Of a stretch of 64,000 nt of DNA, positions 54,243 through 64,000 are shown one piece after another. Origin of the DNA: Prorocentrum cordatum (lineage: Eukaryota; Sar; Dinophyceae; Prorocentrales; Prorocentraceae). The position numbers and the translations under genes are program-made. Within the stretch, counting starts at the first letter, position 1; each line of letters opens with the position of its first letter. A model generated the notes under the pieces. The model saw only the letters and a program-made list of their open reading frames with translations, was not told the DNA's origin and made no database searches. Location: the NCBI GenBank assembly GCA_963575745.1, contig CAUYUJ010019270.1, positions 294,931 through 358,930 of the forward strand, written 5' to 3'.

Positions 54243-54567
54243 CTACTCGAGCAAGCGGAGCGCCGCCTCCAAGTGCGCCTTCTGGCTCGCATCGGCCGCG
54301 GCACGAATCCAACGCCTCAGGATCGCCATGCTGGAGACCCTCGTTTCCAGGGGCGTGGGCACGATGCATGCGGCATGGAGGTAACGCAAATCTCGCAAGG
54401 CTTTGCCCCGCTTCGTTCTGAATTGGAAGCGGAAGGTCCCTTTAGGAATTGGCAAAGGGCAGTACGCGCAGCGAGATCTGTCACTCGCTGCCAGGTCGCA
54501 AGCCTTGAGGCCCACGTCGATGGCGCTGCCGATCGGCGGCGCCTCCTCCTCCTGGGTCCGAAGTGGC
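54243..54567 (-). CDS. Gene O: C-terminal exon of a PARP-type zinc-finger-like protein
   Basis: A coding-like exon following a likely acceptor (TATTTTCCAG at 54577-54568), ending at the TAG at 54243. It encodes KACDLAASDRSRCAYC, then PLPIPKGTFRF, RKGKALRDLRYLHAACIVP-like spacing and a helical end (MAILRRWIRAAADASQKAHL). The pattern C-x2-C ... I-x-K-G-x-x-R ... L-H-x2-C recalls PARP-type zinc fingers, which sense DNA breaks in other proteins. Here only the finger and tail are visible. Upstream exons were not found in 54.6-55.1 kb, which is G-rich repeat, so the gene is partial, or the other exons lie within or beyond gene P. Confidence 0.5.
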
Positions 54568-54939
54568 CTGGAAAATACCCCCCCGTAGTGTTTATTGTCC
54601 TGGAAGCTTCCCCCCCCTCCCTCGGGCGTCGACGGGGCTAGAGGGGGGGCAGCATGCTTGCCGAGCAGAGGTGCGGAGCCTTTGGCGCCAGGAGGGCGCA
54701 AGAAGGCCCCGAAGAGGGACCTCGCGACGCCTAAAACCTGAAGACGGCCAATGGGGACCTCCGAATGGGGCTTCTGTAAGGCCGGTAGGGCCCCGAGACC
54801 CCGAGAGGGCCCCAGCCTGCAATCTCTGCGACATGGGTTGGAGGACGAGGCTGCAAAAGGCAAAAGCCCTCTGGGGGTAGTACGTTGTAAGGATAGGATG
54901 GCGGGGCTCGGTGCATGGGTCATGGCGTTGGGTTTCGGA

Positions 54940-55095
54940 TTCGCACGCTCGGATTGGGGGATGGGGGAGGGGAAGGGGATGGGCAGGACGGGGGGGGGGC
55001 AAGGTGAATGGGGAAGGGGAAGGAAAAGGGGAGGGGGCGGGGAGGGGGAGGGGAGGGAAGGGGAAGGGGAAGGGGACGGGAAGGGGAGGAGGAGG
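54940..55095 (+). repeat. (GGGGAAG)n G-rich tract
   Basis: GGGGAAGGGGA/GGGGAGG units on the plus strand with many runs of four or more G, able in principle to form G-quadruplexes. Confidence 0.75.
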
Positions 55096-55162
55096 GTTGC
55101 AAACGGCAACTTGCACCTGTGAGCCCCGCAACCTAAGGAGGCCGCCATGACGCCCCTCACCC

Positions 55163-58100
55163 TCAGTAAGCCCCGAATGGGGCCCATGCCCCGCTCGCGG
55201 AAGGCCTCGATGAAAACCCCAGTGAGGCCTGCAGGGGGGCGAGCACCAGAGGCCTCCAGAAAACCTTTGCACGGCCCTCAGGGCGCCCCCTATTACGCGG
55301 ACGTTGGCCCCTCCCGCTGGGATTTGCGGCCCGCGCCTCCTCGTCTCCGTTGTCGTCGCTCTCGTGCGAGCCCTCGGAGTCCGAGACCGACGCCGAGTCC
55401 TCGACGTCCCCGCCGCTGACGTCGCCGCCCAGGCCAGCTGACTCGCGCACCGAGCTGCCCCCAGCGTCGCTGTCGTCGCCGTCGAGCTTGCCCTCGATCT
55501 TCTCGGAGCCCGTGAACTCGGAGATGATGCCGAAGCCGAGGTCAACGCCGCCGCCATCGCGGCCCTTGTCCTCGGTGGCCTTCGTGCGTCGGCGTTCCCT
55601 CCTGCACAAGCCCACCTCGAACTCGACCAGCGTCTCGTGCTTCAGTCTGACGGCCCAGCAGGCGTAATTCTCCAGCGGCTCGTGCTCCCACACGGCGACC
55701 TTGAGCGTGCCGACGTCTGGCGCGAGCAGGTCGGAGCCCTGGAACATGCTGCGGAATACGAGTTGTGAAGTGCTGGGGGTCGCTCGTCCACCCTCTGCAA
55801 TATCCAGCTTGAAAGCGGCATCGCCGTCGACGCCTGGGCAGTCCATGACAGGGACTGCCTTCACCAGCAGCGCAAAGTCGCCAACGCCGAAAAAGCGAGC
55901 AATGAAATGATACTCTGAATGTTCAGCGAGGGTGAAGCGCAAGAGCCTCGGGAACGTCTTCACCGCGAGCCTGGACATCTTCACGTAGAGGTTGTACGTA
56001 CCAGTCATGGCCTTGTCGCGCCAAAGGTCCTGCTGGCAAAGCCCCGCATGGAGGAAACAGCACGGCTTGAACTGGCGAAGTGGCCGCGGGTTGCGAGGCT
56101 CTGCAACGGGCTTATACTGAAATATGCGTTTCGCTTGTGCGATCATGCTTGCATTCGCCCCACGTGCTGCCACGTACGCCGCCGCAATGCCAGTGCCACA
56201 AGCTGCGCAAGAACATCCAGATGTCCAGGCAGCATGCGACACGATCTTGTTGAAGGTGACCAGGGCGGCCTCGCGACGAATGCTTGCGTCGCCGACCTGG
56301 CCCGCGTCAGGCTGGCCATCGCACAGGGAAGGAAAATCAACGACTGCAGCATGAGCCCTCCTCTGTCTGGCTCTCATGTTGTACCTGTCCTTGTCCGCCT
56401 GCGGTAAGTCCACCCACCTGTTGACCAGACATCGTCGCTTGGCGAGGGGGCCGAGGTGGTCGCAGTCGTGCTTGTTCTCGCGGATGTACAAGTCCATGCC
56501 AGATTGGCCCCTCCTTCTCTTGCCCGTGGCCAGCCCTGAAACAACTTTCTTTGCAGACAGTTTGCCTCTGCCTCTATTCATCGCATGTCGCACCATGAAC
56601 TGGGACCACCTCTTCACCAGAGCTGGCGTAGGCAAACAATCTCGAAGGACCCGCTCGTGAGTTGCGCGAGCAGCTTGTTTCACTCCCTTCAGGTAAGTGG
56701 TGCGAGCCAGGGCGGTGCACGAGGGCGCCCTGCCGCGCCGCCGTCGCCCACGTATCTCCGTGCCTAGCAAGTGTTTGACTTCGACGTTCTTCGACGTCAG
56801 CCTGATCGTTGCCACCATGTCGCGCAAGCATCTGTGCGCCCTGCAAGCTTGGTCTGGGCTGGTTAGTCGTTGGATCCATTTGAGGGTGAAGTATTTGTCG
56901 ACGCAGCCTTGGCAGGCCTCCGCGGCCAGCCTGATCGGGCGAATCCGTGCCTCGACGCTGGCGGCCGAATAGTGCTCATCCAACGCCACAGACAATAACT
57001 TATACCTGGGATCGGCAGCGCATCGATAGTCGAGTCTCCACCATGTCTCGGCCAAGGCGACGACGCATGCACTGGCCGCAATAAACTTTGCAGAAAAGCC
57101 ACCTGAGAGGCCTTCCCAATGGCCTGCGTCCCAAGACGACAACAAACCCGCATAATGCTGGTGTGCCTGCTCGCCCTTCCGACCACTCAAGACCTCGCAA
57201 TTCTTGGCGATCGCTTTCTGCACCACCTCATGCCAGTCGGGTGGCACGGCCCCGCCAGGAACAGTAGCGTGCATGCACGAAGACGTCGTCGTCGCGTGAG
57301 CCTCGGCGCCCATCAGAAAGTTCAGGAAGTCTTGGAGAGGCTTGTTCAGGGCGATGGCGTAGTTGAGAGACTCGCCACCAGCATCGTCGATCAACCACCT
57401 GACTGTCTTCCCAGCCCTGATCGTGTTCTTCACCGCTGCGCCCACGCTCTCGGGGTCGTTCGCGCCCTGGGCGGCCTCCTCCTCGGCTTGCCGAACTCGC
57501 GCGGGAGGGTAGGCCTTCGACCGCGCGCGCCGCAGGAGATCCCCGCATTCTCTGGCGCGATACGCGAAATATACGGCCTGTTCAAACCCCTTCCATCGGT
57601 ACAGCAGTGGCGTTGTCATCGGCCCGCCCGCAATGAGACGAACAGCAGCGACAACGTGCTTCCTGGCGACGTCGCGCCTGCCCGCGCACCCGAGGGGGCA
57701 CTCCTCGAGCAGGCAATAATGGACCAGCTCGAAGTCGTCGTCGTCAGACTGCTTGGCGGCCGTCCAAGACATGTTCAACGTGTCCAAGACGTAACTCTCG
57801 TCCGACTCCGTCAAGTCCAAGGCTGGACGCGCCCGCTGCAGGACCAGCGCGTTCGCCCTCCTGGAGTCCACGGCGCGATATCCAGATCTGCGCCAACCCC
57901 CACCCCCGCAGCCCCGCCCACAGTGGCCTTTGCTCCGCACCGCCGCCCGCCATCCAATTCGGACGAGGGTCGGATAGGAAGAAAAGGGGGCGGCGGCGGC
58001 GAGCGGCGGGGCGGGGGAACGGGGTGGGGGGCCGAATCAGATCCAGATGATCCCCATGAGGTCCTCCACTCCGCCGACTCATCGGGCAAGTTCTCCACTA

Positions 58101-59250
58101 CCACGTAGCGGAACTTCTCGGCGATGGCGTCGAGCTCCTCCTTGTACTTCACGCAGACTCGCCCGCTCTCGAACAAGTGGCCAAGGCGCACGAGCGGGCT
58201 GGCGGCGCCAACTGCCATGATGAGGGGCTTCATCGGGAGCACGCGCGAGTGCGCAGCGCAGCTCATGTCCAGGAAGGTCATCTTGGCTCTCTCGTCGGCT
58301 GGCTGCTCGTCGTGGGACTGCTGCTCCAGGGCAACCAGGCACTCGTTCAAATTTAGATTATCTTTCATGAAGACTAATGTGCGCCATGCGCTAGTGCGGG
58401 CAATTGCCCCGTCCAATTGCCGAGACGCGTCAACCGTGCGCCCCGTCGGCCCCATTCGGATGGCCTGCCAGTCCAGCCACCTGCTATATATCGTCGGCGC
58501 GCTGGGGACGGGCAAGACCGTAGCAGGCGAGTGAATGATCCCAGCGGTGACGGACATCTCACTAGATGATGTCGAAGGGCGTGTTGTGAAAACCTCCTGT
58601 ACGTTGTTCATCACTGGCATGTGGATGTTCTTGCCCTTTCTCTTGAAGACTTTGTCGAACTTCTGGTTGAATGACTGGAAGCCCTCTGCCTGCCTGGCCA
58701 CACCCTCCAATCGAACCCACATCGAGGCGTCGTCCAGCTGGCTGGCGCACCACATGTGGTCAACCTCTGGCGGCGTTAAGTACTCTACCAATCGTTCGCA
58801 CTGCTTGCTAACGTGACTGACGAGCCCACGATCTATCAGCGCATCCGTCGAGTAGGAATTCCTTCCAAGCCTGGCTCCAATGAACGAGACACCGTCGACC
58901 ATGAAATGGTGCTCGTCCTCGGCGAAAGATTGACCGTATGAGAAGCACCTTGACGTCCTGGCAGCCAGACTCTGATGCAATGCATTCGACGCCACATCCG
59001 CGACGTGGGCCTGGTGGTTGCCCCTCCGCCTGGCCATGGCAAGCTCATGGTTTTTCTGTTGTGCCGCCGACAATTTGTAATTCAAAGGCCACCCGCGGCG
59101 GCCGCGGCCTCCTCGTGGGGCCGCACCTCCGTCCTCCTCCGCGCCTGGAGCAGCCTGACTCCCAGGACTCCCAGGCGCAGCTCCCGCGGCCGCCGCGCCG
59201 TCGATGGCAGCCGCGTCGCCCGACGCGGCTTCGAGTAAAAACTCGAACAT
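55163..59250 (-). CDS. Gene P: hAT-transposase-like multi-copy family protein, two exons, 1292 aa
   Basis: ATG at 59250 lies 12 bp after a relict spliced leader. Exon 1 (59250-58070) and exon 2 (57860-55163) join in frame across a 209-bp GT-AG intron (GTGGAG...CTCCAG, phase 2), which resolves two overlapping open frames. Blocks in order: GQSFAEDEHHFMVDGVSF, VDHMWCASQLDD, FLDMSCAAHSRVL, EKFRYVVVENLPDESAE, VHYCLLEECPLGC, LLYRWKGFEQAVYFAYR, LTSPDQACRAHRCLRDM, an HMG-box-like MDLYIRENKHDCDHLGPL ... LPQADKDRYNMRARQRR, then an acidic tail. The C-AH / RW / helical order resembles hAT-like transposases spread through dinoflagellate genomes. I cannot point to the DDE residues. The end (from about 55330) may be read-through. 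Intact frame, so possibly expressed. Confidence 0.65.
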
Positions 59251-59261
59251 GCGCTGGAGCG

Positions 59262-59282
59262 CTTCAGCCAAAATGGCTCGGG
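59262..59282 (-). other. Relict DinoSL before gene P
   Basis: CCCGAGCCATTTTGGCTGAA then G is 18/21 to the spliced leader, with an exact 13-nt AGCCATTTTGGCT, followed after 11 nt by the ATG of gene P. 59283-60475 contains only CT-rich patches and no gene. Confidence 0.85.
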
Positions 59283-60474
59283 ACCAGAGGAGGAGGGAGG
59301 AAGGGGGAGGGACACGGCAGGTGGCATGATGGAGAAGGGCGGAGGGAGAAGGGTGAGAAAAAAAAATAATGAGGGAGGGGCAGAGGCTCCCCGCGGGATC
59401 TTATTGCAAGTCTCCAGTGGCCCCATCTTTTCGCACGTGCGCTGCTGTGTCCTCGTCGCCTTCCTCCTCCTACTCCTCCTACACCCCCCCCCCCTTCCCC
59501 ACCTCCGCCCGTGAAGTTGCAAGTTTGTAATGCGTTTGGTTGGGATTCGCAATGCATGGCCTACTGCTGGATGGCCCAGATGGGGGCCCAATTCGCGGAT
59601 AATTGGTGCTCACGTTTTGGTTTCGGACAAGGATACGGGGAGGAGGAACAGGAGGAGGAATATGATAAGAATGAGGAGGTTACCTCACGAACAGAAGGCA
59701 CCCTCAATCCTACGTAAACTTCGGGCGGAGGTTCACGGCCATGGCTGGGCGGCGGGGGGGTGCAACATGTAAATTCCTTACTGGCGGGGCGAATTCCGTT
59801 GCCTGTTTCTTTAACGTCCCGTCGCCAGCGCCATTGGGCGCAACTGCCACAGCCCCACACACCTACGAATCTTCGGACGGGGGGGCACGGGTGCCAGTTG
59901 CACTTCCTGACGGTTTCGCTCGCGGCAATTCAAGAATATAGGCTTGAACATGATCATTCACCCTGACGCATGCAAACGGTACTGTTCTGGCTGTCTGCAA
60001 TGCGACGTGCGAATCAGTCGTTGGACATCTAGATTTTTTCCTACTGTTGCGCAGCTGCGAGGCATATCACGAAACACATGCAATTGTAAACTAAACAAAT
60101 AACCGAACATTGTCCGACGCATAACTACAATTGCACGAATGGTTGTCGAAATCTCTCTACCCCCGACCGAATTACATTGTTAATGAAGAGTTGGGAATAC
60201 AAAGAAGGCCCCAAGGGGGCCCAGGAACGCTACCCAGCAAGTTTAGCCCCCTTACACCTCCACCTTCCCCTCCTTATCCCCTCTTCCCCCTCGCACCGCC
60301 CTCTCTCGCCCTCATTATCACCCTTGTAATCCTCCCCCGCTCCCCCCCCCCTCCTTTCATCATACTCCGCCGTTTTCCTCATCACTATCGTTCTTCTTCT
60401 TCATCCTCCTCCTCCCCCTTCCTCCCTCCCACGGGGGTGATCGGGCGTGGCTTGGGAGGCGTCCGCCCATTAAC

Positions 60475-60610
60475 CGCCCCTTAGATCCGCCCCTTAGATC
60501 CGCCCTTAACTTAACTTAAGCTCTTCCCTTAGATCGCCCCCTTATCTAAAGTCGAACTTAACTTAGAACTTACAACTTATCTTAGATCTTCGGATCTAAG
60601 GGGCGGTGAT
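60475..60610. repeat. CTTAGATC-rich island
   Basis: CCCTTAGATCCGCCCCTTAG-type units and a short inverted repeat (TTAGATC, GATCTAAG). Similar to 37970-38165. 60610-60850 is degenerate GGGGCC repeat. Confidence 0.7.
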
Positions 60611-60849
60611 CTCTATGGTAGGGGCCTCTTAGGAGCCTTTTGGGGTTGGAATACTGGATTTTTTTGGGGGGGGTCGGTTCGCGGTCCCCTTCTTGGGCCC
60701 CTCTCGGGGCCGCCTCGGGGCTCCCTTGGGCCCTCGTGGGCGCCTCGTGGGCCGTCTTGTGACCCCCTCGGGCCGTCTTAGGGGCCTCTTTGGAGCCTCT
60801 CGGGCCGTCTTGGCGCTACATCGGGACCTGTGGGGCCGTCGTCAACGCC

Positions 60850-61015
60850 CTGAAAGCCGAAAAATCGCGTCGAGGCCCCGGTCCCGCAAGCCCCCGCCCA
60901 GCTATTATTCCGGCGCCCTCGGGAGCCGTCCCGGGGGCGCCCCAAAGGCCCCGGTATCCCCATGCGCTGTCGAGGTCGCGGTCCCGGGCCCCCGGTCCTC
61001 GTCCGCGGGGGATAT
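60850..61015 (+). repeat. GTCGAGGTCGCGGTCC module, copy 1
   Basis: GAAAAATCGCG is followed by CCCCATGCGCTGTCGAGGTC and GGGCCCCCGG-CCTCGT, then by a TA/TATG microsatellite. The same order occurs at 63590-63690. Confidence 0.7.
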
Positions 61016-61019
61016 ATAC

Positions 61020-61106
61020 TTGTATGTATGTATGTATGCATGCATGCATGCATGCATGCATGTATGTGTATGTATGTATGTATGTATGTTTGTTTGTATG
61101 CATGTA

Positions 61107-61181
<75 letters not shown>

Positions 61182-61290
61182 AGGTAGGTAGGTAGGTAGG
61201 TAGGTAGGTGTGTATGTATGCATGTGTGTATGTATGTACATATATATATATATATACATATGTATACATATATATATATATACAAAACTG
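61020..61290 (+). repeat. Compound tetranucleotide microsatellite
   Basis: (GTAT)n, (GCAT)n, (GTAT)n, then (GTCT)n about 18 times, (GTAG)n about 7 times, (GTAT)n and (AT)n, ending at a small hairpin (TTGGCGCTTCGCGCC). Confidence 0.95.
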
Positions 61291-61379
61291 CATTGGCGCT
61301 TCGCGCCATGCACCTTGTTCCGGACGCTTCTCGGAAAAGCAATTAGTCATCGCGTGTTTCAGCAGAGGGGGCGTCGAGA

Positions 61380-61444
61380 CTACGAACACGACCACGATCA
61401 CGAGGACCACCGCCACCACCAGCACCACCACCACCACAACCACC

Positions 61445-61482
<38 letters not shown>

Positions 61483-61660
61483 AACGACGACGACGACGAC
61501 GATGGGGCTCTTGTCTGAACTGCAGATGGGGCGCTCGTCTCTCGAGGGCCTCTTGAAGCTCCCGATGGGGCCAGAATCGCTCAGAAACTTGGCCCTTCCT
61601 CGTCGTCGTCGTCCTCCTCCTCCTCCTCCTGCTCCTCCTGCTCCTCCTCTCGGGCAGGCC
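61380..61660. repeat. (CCA)n, (ACG)n and (CTC)n microsatellites
   Basis: CACCAC then ACGACG at 61380-61503, (GTC)n/(CTC)n at 61600-61655, and another (ACG)n at 61757-61795. No gene is supported between them. Confidence 0.85.
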
Positions 61661-61989
61661 GCGGGAGCGAGCGCTCGGGGCGTCAGTAAGCGGGCTACGC
61701 AATAGTGAAGCGGCCGCCCGCGATGACAGGCCGAGACCTCTTGCTCCTCCGTAGGTCGACGACGACGACGACGACGACGGCGGCGACGACGATTGGTCGC
61801 TTCCTGAATTCCTGGAGGGGTCCTGGACGCTTGTGGGGCTTCTGAGGTCCTTTCGAACCACCGTCCTGCGAACTACGGCCTCGTGGAGTGTAAGAGAACT
61901 GCTGGAAGCTATATTGGAACGAAGTGGGCTCGCGTTTGAGCTCCTGGTGACTCTCCGGACCAGAGGACTCCTTTTGGGGCTGTTTTGGG

Positions 61990-62125
61990 CCGTCTTGGAG
62001 CCCCGTTGTGTGTATATATATATATACACATACATTTATATATGCATACACGCATGTATGCATGCATGCATGCAAGCATACATACATGCATGCGTCCATG
62101 CATACATTTGCACATACTTGCATAC
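61990..62125. repeat. (AT)n and (CATG)n microsatellite
   Basis: TATATATATACACATACATT followed by ATGCATGCATGCA runs. Confidence 0.85.
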
Positions 62126-62319
62126 AGACATCAGGGAGGCGCGGTACGGGCCAGATGTCAGGGGATGTGCGGGATCTCCGAGTCGGAGTCCGACTTTGAC
62201 AAAAAAACGGGAATTCTGGGAATTCTTTTTTTTCCTACAAATCCTCGATCTTCGAGGGTTGGAAGCGAGAAAACTTCAGAAGGCGAAAAACATTAGAAAA
62301 AACCATAGGGGAATCAACG

Positions 62320-63600
62320 ATTTGACCCTCTTCGGGCTCTCTCGGGACGGCTCTCGCAGCTCTCTTGGGCTGTTCTTGGAGCCTCGTCGGCATCTTTTTG
62401 GAGCCTTTCAAGGATTGAGGGTGTGTTGGGGGCATCTGGGGGGTCCCGGAGGCCTCTCGGAGCTCGCTGGAAACCTCCTGCTCCCGCTCTTGGGCCCATT
62501 TTGGGCCTGGTCTGGGGTAGTCTGGGGCTGTTCTGGGCGCCTCTTCGGCAGTCTTGGAGCCTTCTTGGCTCGTCTTGGGGCCGTCCTGAGGGCTCTTGGG
62601 TGGTCTTGGGGCGGTCTTGGGAGTCTCTTCGGCGCTCTTGGACCATTGGAAACTCGAAAACGCGAGAAGCCAAAAACATTGAAAAAACAAATGGAAATCG
62701 ACGATTTGGGCCTCTTCGGGCCGTCCCGGGACGCCTCTCGGGCCTCTCTTGGGGTCTCTTGGAGGCCACCTGGGAGCCTCGAGAGCCGTCCAAAGGCTGA
62801 CTTGGGCTGCTCCTGGGAGGCGTCTTGGGCCCTCCTGGGGCGCTGTGGAGGCTCCCCGGAAAGGCCTCTGGGGCTCCCGGGTTGCGTTCTTAGGCGGATT
62901 AGGCGTCTCGTGGGCCGTCTTGGCCCCCTCGTGGGCCGTCTTGGGGCCCTCTTGGGGGCATCCTCGACCCGCTTGGGTGCCTCTTGGGCCGTCTTGGATG
63001 CAGTGGACGCACAAAAGGCAAACACGCCAAACATATCAGTTTTCCAATAGGAAATCGACGATTTCTGCTTATTGGGCCACTCTCGGGGTGCCTCTTGGGG
63101 CGTCTTCGGAGCCTCTTTTGGTGTCTTTTCGGGTCTCATGGGGGCCTCTTGGGGCTTCTGGGTCCCTTCTTGGAACCTCTTGGGGTCTGGTCTCTTGGGC
63201 CAAAAGTCCCGACTTTCCGGTTCCTTGTCCCCGTCTTGGGCGCCGCCTTGGGGCGTTCTTAGGCGGTTTGGGCGCCTCGTGGGCCGTCCTGGCCCCCTCG
63301 TGGGCCGTCTTGGGACCCTCTTGGGGGCATCCTCGACCGGCTTGGGTGCCTCTTGGGCCGTCTTTGACGCAGTGGACGCCCAAAAGGTAAACACGCCAAA
63401 CATATAAGTTTTCCCATGGGATTTCTGCTTAGTGAGCCTCTCTCGGGGTGTCTCTTGGGGAGTCTTCGACGCCTTCGGGGGCCTTCTTGGCGTCATGGGA
63501 GTCCTCTTGAAAGGCGTCTGGAGCCATCGCTGCGGCCTTCTGGGGCCTCCCTGCAGCCTCTTGGGGCCCTGTTGGCCCCGGGTCGCCGAAACTCCGTAAA
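62320..63600. repeat. Degenerate CTCTTGGG repeat with a 369-bp tandem duplication
   Basis: TCTTGGGGCC-type units. Within them 62887-63110 and 63256-63475 are two copies offset by 369 bp (both start TTCTTAGGCGG and include GTGGACGC-CAAAAGG and ACACGCCAAACATAT). An interspersed CGAAAAC...AAAACATT...AATCGACGATTT element appears near 62270, 62655 and 63020. Confidence 0.75.
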
Positions 63601-63677
63601 AACACAAGGAAAACGACGCCCGGTCCCCCCATGCGCCGTCGAGGTCGCGGTCCTGGGCCCCCGGGCCTCGTGCACGG

Positions 63678-63728
<51 letters not shown>

Positions 63729-63770
63729 TATATATATATATGTATGTGCATATATATATATATACACAAA
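63590..63770 (+). repeat. GTCGAGGTCGCGGTCC module, copy 2, plus (AT)n
   Basis: CCCCATGCGCCGTCGAGGTC, GGGCCCCCGGGCCTCGT, then (AT)n to 63770. It matches copy 1 at 60850-61015. 63770-64000 is unique with no gene seen. Confidence 0.75.
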
Positions 63771-64000
63771 TGTATAGATCTGGGGGCGATGCCGTCCGCA
63801 GCGTCGGCGCTTCTGAGCCCTCCTCCTCCTCCCCCTGGACTGGACTGGAAACTACCACATAACGCGCGAATCGTACAGGCGACCATGCACCGAATCCGAC
63901 TTGGCAATAGAAAAATGAGATGAGTTGCAGAAAGAATCACCGCCTGCAGCGATGCATCGGCGATGCGGCGCGACCCTCCGACCCCATCTGCTCCGACCCC

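Noticed and set aside
53747-54421. Plus-strand 224-codon frame
   Set aside because: It runs antisense to the better-supported zinc-finger exon and starts in G/A-rich repeat sequence.

Overview
The window looks like nuclear DNA of a dinoflagellate, probably a GC-rich free-living genus such as Prorocentrum (genus not proven). The case rests on six degenerate copies of the dinoflagellate spliced leader placed just upstream of genes, short GT/GC-AG introns often filled with trinucleotide repeats, one intron with terminal inverted repeats (an introner), a bacterial-type HU-like protein gene, several proteins of large unnamed multi-copy families, one partial ribosomal protein gene (eL20/RPL18A), and a very high load of microsatellites and minisatellites. 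No rRNA, tRNA, CRISPR array or bacterial operon was recognised. I did not compute tRNA structures.

Layout. 1-3.2 kb: trinucleotide and TG repeats, no gene. 3.3-17.2 kb: minus-strand genes with repeats between them. These are gene A (four exons, one introner), gene B (zinc-ribbon-like), gene C, gene D (three exons, 654 aa, transposon-like family) and two exons of RPL18A. 17.3-20 kb: AT-rich sequence, hairpin repeats and a (AGT)n block. 20-28 kb: minus-strand genes E, F and G, peppered with about 30 copies of a tiny hairpin repeat (conserved loop AGGCTGAGAAGCACC) that also lies inside the reading frames. E has one in-frame TAG; G has a 1-nt frameshift and a 55-nt T/A tract. 28-38.9 kb: about 10 kb of minisatellites with no gene I can support. 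38.9-46.7 kb: plus-strand genes H, I, J and K. 48.1-59.3 kb: minus-strand genes L (1221 aa, intronless), M (HU-like), O (zinc-finger exon) and P (hAT-like, two exons, 1292 aa). 59.3-64 kb: repeats.

The genes form strand-consistent blocks (minus, plus, minus), as is known for dinoflagellates, and AT-rich islands sit near several block edges. They do not form a pathway. D, K and P look like transposon-derived multi-copy families, L and B share a Cys-rich N-terminal layout, and M is a chromatin-type protein. Intronless frames behind relict spliced leaders (H, L) suggest that mRNAs have been copied back into the genome. Most long open frames elsewhere are artefacts of trinucleotide repeats and are not annotated as genes.
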